64,000 nt of DNA from Streptomyces hundungensis (GTDB taxonomy: Bacteria; Actinomycetota; Actinomycetes; Streptomycetales; Streptomycetaceae): NCBI RefSeq assembly GCF_003627815.1, contig NZ_CP032698.1:6262001-6326000 (forward strand). The letters are read 5' to 3'. The translations under genes and the position numbers were made by a program. Below the pieces are notes generated by a model. That model saw only the letters and a program-made list of their open reading frames with translations, was not told the origin of the DNA and made no database searches. This document shows positions 55,711-64,000 of this stretch, piece after piece; the first letter of the stretch is position 1, and each line of letters starts with the position of its first letter.

Positions 55711-56928
55711 ATGCCGCTGACCCCCGAGGACGTGCGGAACAAGCAGTTCACGACCGTCCGCCTCCGAGAAGGCTATGACGAGGACGAGGTCGATGCCTTC
55801 CTCGACGAGGTCGAGTCGGAGCTGACGCGACTGCTGCGCGAGAACGAGGATCTGCGCGCCAAGCTGGCCGCCGCGACCCGTGCCGCCGCACAGAACCAGC
55901 AGCAGCAGGGCATGCGCAAGCCGGAGCCGCAGGACGGCCGAGGCCCGGGCGCGCCCGTACCCGCCGCCATATCAGGTCCGCCGCAGGTCCAGCAGCAGCA
56001 GCAGATGGGCGGCCCGCCCCAGCTGCCCAGCGGCGCGCCGCAGCTGCCCGCGGGCCCCGGCGGCCACGGCCCGCAGGGCCAGCACGGCCAGGGTCCGATG
56101 GGCCAGGGCCCCATGGGTCAGGGTCCGATGGGCCAGAACCCCATGGGCCAGAACCCCATGGGCCAGAACCCCATGGGTCAGAACCAGATGGGCCAGAACC
56201 AGCTGGGTCAGGGCCCCATGGGCCAGAACCAGCTCGGTCAGGGCCCCATGGGCCAGCAGATGGGCGGCCCCATGGGCGGCCACCAGCAGATGGGCCAGCC
56301 GGCCCAGGCTCCCGGTGGCGACAGCGCCGCCCGGGTGCTCTCCCTCGCGCAGCAGACCGCCGACCAGGCGATCGCGGAGGCCCGTTCCGAGGCCAACAAG
56401 ATCGTCGGCGAGGCTCGGTCCCGCGCCGAGGGCCTGGAGCGCGACGCCCGTGCCAAGGCGGACGCCCTGGAGCGGGACGCGCAGGAGAAGCACCGTGTCG
56501 CGATGGGCTCCCTGGAGTCCGCCCGCGCCACGCTCGAGCGCAAGGTCGAGGACCTGCGGGGCTTCGAGCGCGAGTACCGCACGCGTCTGAAGTCCTACCT
56601 GGAGTCGCAGCTGCGCCAGCTGGAGACCCAGGCCGACGACTCGCTCGCGCCGCCGCGCACCCCGGCGACCGCCTCGCTGCCGCCGGCTCCGCAGATGAGC
56701 GGATCCATGGCGTCGGCCGGTGCCGGTGCGATGGGGCACCCCATGGGTGGCCAGCAGTCGATGGGCGGCCAGCAGTCCATGCCGAGCGGACCGTCCTACG
56801 GCGGTCAGCAGCAGATGTCGCCGGCCATGACCCAGCCGATGGCGCCGGTGCGGCCGCAGGGGCCGTCGCCGATGCAGCAGGCACCGTCGCCCATGCGGGG
56901 CTTTCTGATCGACGAGGACGACAACTGA
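55711..56928 (+). CDS. divIVA: Polar growth protein DivIVA
   Basis: Directs tip growth and branching in Streptomyces by binding curved membrane at poles. 405 residues. The conserved N-terminal membrane-binding domain LTPEDVRNKQFTTVRLREGYDEDEVDAFLDEVESELTRLLREN (residues 3-45) comes first. A long linker rich in Gln, Pro, Met and Gly, with near-perfect GPMGQ and NPMGQ units encoded at about 56089-56270, follows. Next is a second coiled coil (about 205-310) and a Gln/Met/Pro-rich tail ending MRGFLIDEDDN. It is 49 bases after the YggT-family gene and ends at a strong terminator. Confidence 0.96.
   Translation: MPLTPEDVRNKQFTTVRLREGYDEDEVDAFLDEVESELTRLLRENEDLRAKLAAATRAAAQNQQQQGMRKPEPQDGRGPGAPVPAAISGPPQVQQQQQMGGPPQLPSGAPQLPAGPGGHGPQGQHGQGPMGQGPMGQGPMGQNPMGQNPMGQNPMGQNQMGQNQLGQGPMGQNQLGQGPMGQQMGGPMGGHQQMGQPAQAPGGDSAARVLSLAQQTADQAIAEARSEANKIVGEARSRAEGLERDARAKADALERDAQEKHRVAMGSLESARATLERKVEDLRGFEREYRTRLKSYLESQLRQLETQADDSLAPPRTPATASLPPAPQMSGSMASAGAGAMGHPMGGQQSMGGQQSMPSGPSYGGQQQMSPAMTQPMAPVRPQGPSPMQQAPSPMRGFLIDEDDN
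56089..56270 (+). repeat. Coding tandem repeats in the DivIVA linker
   Basis: About twelve 15-base units of the form ATGGGCCAGAACCCC encode Met-Gly-Gln-(Asn/Gly)-(Pro/Gln/Leu) repeats. Neighbouring units are nearly identical at DNA level, so unit number could change by slippage. This is protein-coding repetition and not a CRISPR array, since there are no unique spacers. Confidence 0.8.
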
Positions 56929-56973
56929 CGGGGTCTACGCGCGTGACGCGTGCGTAGCCGTCGGCAGGCGGCG

Positions 56974-57009
56974 GGGCCGGTGTTGGGGGGCAACCCCCAG
57001 CACCGGCCC
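56974..57009 (+). terminator. Terminator of the division cluster
   Basis: GGGCCGGTGTTGGGGG (56974-56989) pairs with CCCCCAGCACCGGCCC (56994-57009): sixteen pairs, one G-U, with a GCAA tetraloop, followed by TTTGCC. It ends the divIVA transcript. Confidence 0.85.
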
Positions 57010-57104
57010 TTTGCCATGCGGGGCCCTTACGTCCCTGACCCCGCGCGCTGGCTGCCCTGGGTCTCGCCCCCGCCCCTGAGCTGCCCGGGGGCTCGCCCCA
57101 CCCC

Positions 57105-57747
57105 CGCCGCCCTGGGGCTTCGCCCCCGGCCCGGTTGTGCTGGGGCCGGGTGTCGCCTGCGGGTGGTGGTCGTTTTTGCGCAGTTCCCCGCGCCCCTGAA
57201 CGGGGCTGCGCCCCGTCGCGCAGTTCCCCGCGCCCCTGGAAACCCGTTTTCGTCTGCGGGCTTCAGGTGGCTGGTCGCGCAGTTCCCCGCGCCCCTAAAG
57301 GCCCTTCGGTCTGCGGACCGTGCCCGCTTCTCGCGCAGTTCCTCGCGCCCCTTAAGTGCTCGGGGCCGGTCAGTGCAGGCCACCTCAGCCTGTCCGGCGA
57401 TTGAGGACGAGCGCCCTTCAGGCGCGATACGGGGTCTGGGGCGGAGCCCCAGGAAGGGCCGGGGCCATCCAACCCTGCGCTTACGGGCGGGTGGGCGGGC
57501 AAAGGTGCTCGGGTCTGGGGCGGAGCCCCAGGAGGCCCGGGGCCATCTAACCCCCGTCACGGGCGGGTGGGTGGGCGAGGTGCCTCGGGGTCTGGGGCGG
57601 AGCCCCAGGGGGCCGGAACCCACCCACCCGCTGCACGGGCGGGTGGGTGGGTAAACGCGTTGGGGTTTGGGGCGGAGCCCCAGGGCCCGGGGCCATCCAA
57701 CCCCCGTCACGGGTGGGTGGGCGGATGGGCTGGGGCGGAGCCCCAAG
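57105..57747. repeat. Mosaic intergenic repeat array (third large copy, inverted)
   Basis: The convergent gap between divIVA and ileS holds no gene. In reverse orientation it has four C modules (57177-57197, 57216-57237, 57275-57296 and 57331-57352) and one B module (57385-57426). Then come five A modules starting at about 57430, 57510, 57586, 57662 and 57731, with D-type CGGGCGGGTGGG pieces between the A units. Relative to the arrays at 20.5 and 32.7 kb, the A-D part is expanded and the B part reduced. Confidence 0.85.
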
Positions 57748-57748
57748 G

Positions 57749-57777
57749 GCCCGCCCCCGGGGTGGTTGGGGGCGGGC
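57749..57777 (-). terminator. Terminator of ileS
   Basis: GCCCGCCCCC (57749-57758) pairs with GGGGGCGGGC (57768-57777), ten bases after the ileS stop codon on the minus strand. Confidence 0.65.
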
Positions 57778-57787
57778 AGGGGGGCGG

Positions 57788-60928
<3,141 letters not shown>

Positions 60929-61214
60929 CCGGTCATCCTCCGGCGGATCGTCGTGCGGTTCCGTCGGAGGGACGAGAGCCCTGTGCGCGCTCCCGCGGTA
61001 CCACCCTCCTTGGCGGTGGTGCTCGCGCACACCGCCCCCTCATTGGGGTCGCGAAGCCGGTTCTACTGGACCCCGGGACACGGGGTCGTTCTTCCGGCGG
61101 CTCGGGGGTGATCTTCGCCGCGCGCTCGCCTCCGGGCTCCCACCGTCCCCGGATCGCTCTGGGCTGCGTACGCCGCTACTCGTCCCGTCCACGCCTCTCG
61201 CTGCGGCCAGTGTA
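60929..61214 (-). ncRNA. Translational T-box riboswitch of ileS
   Basis: The T-box core AGGGTGGTACCGCGG is at 61007-60993 (minus strand), preceded by a long stem I region. CGAAGATCACC at about 61117-61107 offers ATC, an isoleucine codon, as specifier (61112-61110). Downstream, CCTCCG (60970-60965) can pair with CGGAGG (60942-60937), the ileS ribosome site. So uncharged tRNA-Ile would free the site, which is translational rather than transcriptional control. TACACT at 61214-61209 is a plausible -10 box, giving a leader of about 270 bases. Confidence 0.9.
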
Positions 61215-61490
61215 CGGGGCCCGGCGAACGGTGGCCGACCGGTTTTCGGCGGGCCGCGGGCCGGGGGTGCGCATGACCCGAATGGCCACACGGGGCGCGG
61301 CGGACCGCGGCGCCGCGCCGTCCGGCGGATTACCGGGGCGGGAGCTGGGCACAACCGAGGCAGGTTCGTCCTTCCGCGGGTCCCGGGCGGGGCGAACCGG
61401 CGGCGTGCCCCGTTGCCGCGGGCCTGGGGTCGATTTATCGTCCCAGCACGATTCGCGAGCAAGATCACAATATGTGAAGGGGCCGCGGCC
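61215..61490. other. Divergent intergenic region between ileS and the DksA-like gene
   Basis: No gene is supported. The ileS promoter lies at its low end. For the plus-strand gene, the A/T-richer stretch at 61430-61475 contains TATCGT (61436-61441) as a possible -10 box. AAGGGG at 61477-61482 is the likely ribosome site, eight bases before the ATG. Confidence 0.35.
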
Positions 61491-62558
61491 ATGGTGGCGA
61501 AGAAGACCGCCGTAGAGACCACAACGGCGTCCAGGACACCCAGTGCCACCCGTGCTGTCGCAGGTGCCACCACGGGCTCGGCGGCCGAGGACACGACCGG
61601 CCACTCCGGCGACCCCGGCGACACCGGGAACTCTGGTGACAAGAGCGCCGCCAAGAAGACCTCCGCCAAGAAGACCTCCGCCAAGAAGACCTCCGCCAAG
61701 AAGACCTCCGCCAAGAAGACGGCCGCCGGGAAAGCGACTGCCGAGAAGACCACCGCCAAAAGGGCCGCCCCTCGGAAGGCGTCCACCGGGAAGGCCGCCG
61801 CCAAGGACGCGGACCCGGGCAGCGCGACGGCTGAGGGCGCCGGGGCAGTGGGCTCCAAGAAGGCTGCCGGGGCGAAGAAGGCGACGGCGAAGAAGGCCGC
61901 CGCCAAGAAGACCGCGTCCGGCGAGGCAACCGGGACGGCCCGGACCGCGTCCGACAGGGCGACCGGCAAGACGGCTCCGGCGAGGTCTGCCGGAGCGGGC
62001 GCCAAGAAGGCCGCGACCGCGGCCCAGGGGGCGGCTGCGGCCGCGGAACAGACGGGAGCCGACAAGGTGGTTGCGAAGAAGACTGCGGGTGGGGCGACGG
62101 CGGCCGAGACCGCCGAGGCGTCGGCGGTGCCGACGGCCCGTGCCGTCGCCACGGCCGCCCCGGGGGAGCTTCCCGTCCGGCCGGGCGAGGATCCCTGGAC
62201 CCCGGCGGAGGTCGCCGAGGCCCGCAACGAGCTGTCCAGCGAGGTGCTGCGGCTGCGCAGCGAGATCGAGGCCTCGGAGGCGGCGCTGGCCGGCCTGATG
62301 CGGGACTCCGGCGACGGCGCCGGTGACGACGACGCCGACACCGGCACCAAGAACATCACCCGCGAGCACGAGATGGCGCTGGCCGCCAACGCCCGCGAGA
62401 CCCTGGAGCAGACCGAACACGCCCTGGAGCGGCTCGACGCCGGGACGTACGGGTACTGCGAGGTCTGCGGGAAGCCGATCGGCAAGGCCAGAATGCAGGC
62501 CTTCCCGCGAGCCACTCTGTGCGTGGAGGACAAGCAGAAGCAGGAACGGCGGGGCTGA
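61491..62558 (+). CDS. DksA/TraR-type zinc-finger protein with a histone H1-like Lys/Ala N-terminus
   Basis: A 355-residue protein in two unlike parts. Residues 1-225 are Lys/Ala/Thr-rich, like the tails of bacterial histone H1-like proteins, with four exact AKKTS units encoded at 61650-61709. Residues 240-355 resemble DksA/TraR: a coiled-coil hairpin ([34 protein letters not shown]), then [26 protein letters not shown]. Finger cysteines are Cys323, Cys326 and Cys344; the expected fourth is Asp347 (LCVED). The tail probably binds DNA non-specifically, while the DksA-like part may act on RNA polymerase. Both are inference. Confidence 0.88.
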   Translation: MVAKKTAVETTTASRTPSATRAVAGATTGSAAEDTTGHSGDPGDTGNSGDKSAAKKTSAKKTSAKKTSAKKTSAKKTAAGKATAEKTTAKRAAPRKASTGKAAAKDADPGSATAEGAGAVGSKKAAGAKKATAKKAAAKKTASGEATGTARTASDRATGKTAPARSAGAGAKKAATAAQGAAAAAEQTGADKVVAKKTAGGATAAETAEASAVPTARAVATAAPGELPVRPGEDPWTPAEVAEARNELSSEVLRLRSEIEASEAALAGLMRDSGDGAGDDDADTGTKNITREHEMALAANARETLEQTEHALERLDAGTYGYCEVCGKPIGKARMQAFPRATLCVEDKQKQERRG

Positions 62559-62619
62559 GCCCCGCACAGGTGTGCCGTACCCTCGTGCTCAGTCAGGAAC
62601 CTAGTCGCGAGGGACTCAC

Positions 62620-63186
62620 GTGGCAGAGGCGGAGCGCATCATCGGTACGCCGGATGTGGAAGGGGCCGACGGGCAGGCGGCCCCTGCCGAGCGGCCGAAG
62701 GGCAAGCGGAAGATCGCCGTGCTGTTCGCGGTGGCGGTCGTCGCCTACCTTCTCGACCTCGGCAGCAAGATGCTCGTGGTGGCCCGGCTGGAGGACCACG
62801 AGCCGATCGAGGTGATCGGTGACCTGCTCCAGCTGAACGCGATCCGCAACGCGGGCGCCGCCTTCGGGATCGGCGAGGCGTTCACGGTGATCTTCACGAT
62901 CATCGCGGCGACCGTGATCGTGGTGATCGCCCGGCTGGCGCGCAAGCTCTACAGCCTGCCCTGGGCGATCGCCCTCGGGCTGCTGCTCGGCGGCGCGCTC
63001 GGCAACCTCACGGACCGCATCTTCCGCTCGCCCGGCATCTTCAAGGGCGAGGTCGTCGACTTCATCGCCCCCAAGGGCTTCGCCGTCTTCAATCTGGCGG
63101 ACTCGGCGATCGTCTGCGGCGGCATCCTCATCGTGATCCTCTCCTTCCGCGGCCTCGACCCGGACGGCACCCTGCACAAGGACTGA
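62620..63186 (+). CDS. lspA: Lipoprotein signal peptidase (signal peptidase II)
   Basis: Cleaves the signal peptide of lipid-modified prolipoproteins in the membrane. 188 residues and four helices. Conserved [10 protein letters not shown], the first catalytic Asp in [14 protein letters not shown], and the second in [12 protein letters not shown] are all present. The GTG at 62620 has GAGGGA six bases upstream. A charged cytoplasmic extension of about 30 residues precedes the first helix. The next gene is the RluD-type synthase, a pairing common in bacteria. Confidence 0.95.
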   Translation: MAEAERIIGTPDVEGADGQAAPAERPKGKRKIAVLFAVAVVAYLLDLGSKMLVVARLEDHEPIEVIGDLLQLNAIRNAGAAFGIGEAFTVIFTIIAATVIVVIARLARKLYSLPWAIALGLLLGGALGNLTDRIFRSPGIFKGEVVDFIAPKGFAVFNLADSAIVCGGILIVILSFRGLDPDGTLHKD

Positions 63187-63254
63187 GCCGGTCCGGGGGC
63201 CCGCCCACCGGACGCGCGGCGGGCGGGAACGGTGCGGCAAGGCATACTCGACGG

Positions 63255-64000
63255 GTGAGTACGATTCCCGAGATCCGCACCCTGCCCGTTCCCGACGGCC
63301 TCGAAGGCGAGCGCGTCGACGCCGCCATCTCCCGCATGTTCGGGTTTTCCCGCACCAAGGCGGCCGAGCTCGCCGCGACGGGGAAGGTCCAGGTCGACGG
63401 CGCCGTGGTCGGCAAGTCCGAGCGGGTGCACGGCGGGGCCTGGATGGAGGTCGAGATGCCGCAGGCACCGGCCCCCGTGCAGATCGTCGCGGAGCCCGTC
63501 GAGGGGATGGAGATCGTCCACGACGACGACGACATCGTCGTGATCATGAAGCCGGTCGGTGTCGCAGCCCACCCCAGCCCCGGCTGGACCGGCACCACGG
63601 TCATCGGCGGCCTCGCCGCCGCCGGATACCGCATCTCCACCTCCGGCGCCGCCGAGCGCCAGGGCATCGTGCACCGCCTCGACGTCGGGACCTCGGGCCT
63701 GATGGCCGTCGCGAAGTCCGAGCGGGCCTACACCTCGCTCAAGGCGCAGTTCCGAGAGCGGGTCGTCGACAAGCGCTACCACGCGCTGGTCCAGGGCCAC
63801 CCGGACCCGATGAGCGGCACCATCGACGCCCCGATCGGGCGCCACCCCACCCACGACTACAAGTGGGCCGTGACCGCCGAGGGCAAGCCGTCGGTCACGC
63901 ACTACGACCTGATCGAGGCGTTCCGCGCGGCCTCGCTGCTCGACATCAAGCTGGAGACCGGGCGCACCCACCAGATCCGCGTCCACATGTCGGCCCACCG
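63255..64000 (+). CDS. RluD-family 23S rRNA pseudouridine synthase (3' end outside the window)
   Basis: The first 248 residues of a pseudouridine synthase. An S4 RNA-binding domain ([35 protein letters not shown], about residues 16-50) is followed by the catalytic domain. The catalytic Asp is in [19 protein letters not shown] (about 139), and [11 protein letters not shown] and [16 protein letters not shown] are also present. The GTG at 63255 has no close ribosome site; CATACT lies six bases before it, so it may be leaderless. It is cut by the window end. Confidence 0.93.
   Translation, partial: MSTIPEIRTLPVPDGLEGERVDAAISRMFGFSRTKAAELAATGKVQVDGAVVGKSERVHGGAWMEVEMPQAPAPVQIVAEPVEGMEIVHDDDDIVVIMKPVGVAAHPSPGWTGTTVIGGLAAAGYRISTSGAAERQGIVHRLDVGTSGLMAVAKSERAYTSLKAQFRERVVDKRYHALVQGHPDPMSGTIDAPIGRHPTHDYKWAVTAEGKPSVTHYDLIEAFRAASLLDIKLETGRTHQIRVHMSAH

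Overview
The window is a piece of the central chromosome of a Streptomyces species. The evidence is the very high G+C with strong G/C bias at third codon positions, frequent GTG and TTG starts, and LL-DAP-type cell wall genes. It also carries Streptomyces-typical proteins: the MacRS two-component system, SepF, a DivIVA with a Gln/Pro/Met/Gly-rich linker, and an SAV_6107-type HEPN protein. I see no tRNA, rRNA, insertion sequence, prophage or CRISPR array. Everything looks like vertically inherited core genome, and the novelty is in details rather than in an island.

Layout. Positions 50-6580: a small membrane protein, an esterase, a PlsC acyltransferase, the MacS/MacR sensor-regulator pair, phosphofructokinase with a Crp-like operator, and a D-2-hydroxyacid dehydrogenase. 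Positions 6604-12178: aromatic amino acid supply, with a fused anthranilate synthase behind a Trp-codon leader peptide and attenuator, a secreted amidase, and class II DAHP synthase. Positions 12282-13908: iron storage (iron box, bacterioferritin-associated ferredoxin, bacterioferritin) and a molybdopterin oxidoreductase. Positions 13927-16796: endonuclease IV and a PASTA Ser/Thr kinase. Positions 16885-22339: thiamine genes (a TPP riboswitch before thiO-thiS-thiG, and a separate thiE), a ferredoxin-reductase-like flavoprotein under a TetR-type operator, and an Rv2175c-type DNA-binding protein. Positions 22451-26467: metF, a Tyr-rich-tail membrane protein, a CrtI-like oxidoreductase and a DUF4126 membrane protein.

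Positions 26778-30257 form a minus-strand unit of a degenerate ABC ATPase, a YhgE/Pip membrane protein and a TetR regulator, with a palindromic operator in front. Positions 30461-32617 hold a HEPN protein, a methyltransferase and a DUF3040 protein. Positions 33257-38039 are a MoxR-DUF58-transglutaminase operon, followed by a carbonic anhydrase. Positions 38975-56928 are the division and cell wall (dcw) cluster: rsmH-ftsL-ftsI-murE-murF-mraY-murD-ftsW-murG-ftsQ-ftsZ-pgeF-yggS-sepF-yggT-divIVA, with no murC and no ftsA. Positions 57788-64000 hold ileS behind a translational T-box, a DksA/TraR-like protein, lspA and the start of an RluD-type pseudouridine synthase.

Points most worth a second look are these. 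A CCGG triplication makes ftsL and ftsI one open frame. IleS carries GAHH in place of the HIGH signature, the GXHH variant linked to mupirocin hyper-resistance. The attenuator leader peptide appears to be on a leaderless transcript. The ABC ATPase next to YhgE lacks several catalytic motifs. Three large intergenic arrays share the same mosaic of four short repeats. Several genes have a -10 hexamer 6-7 bases before the start codon and so are probably leaderless.
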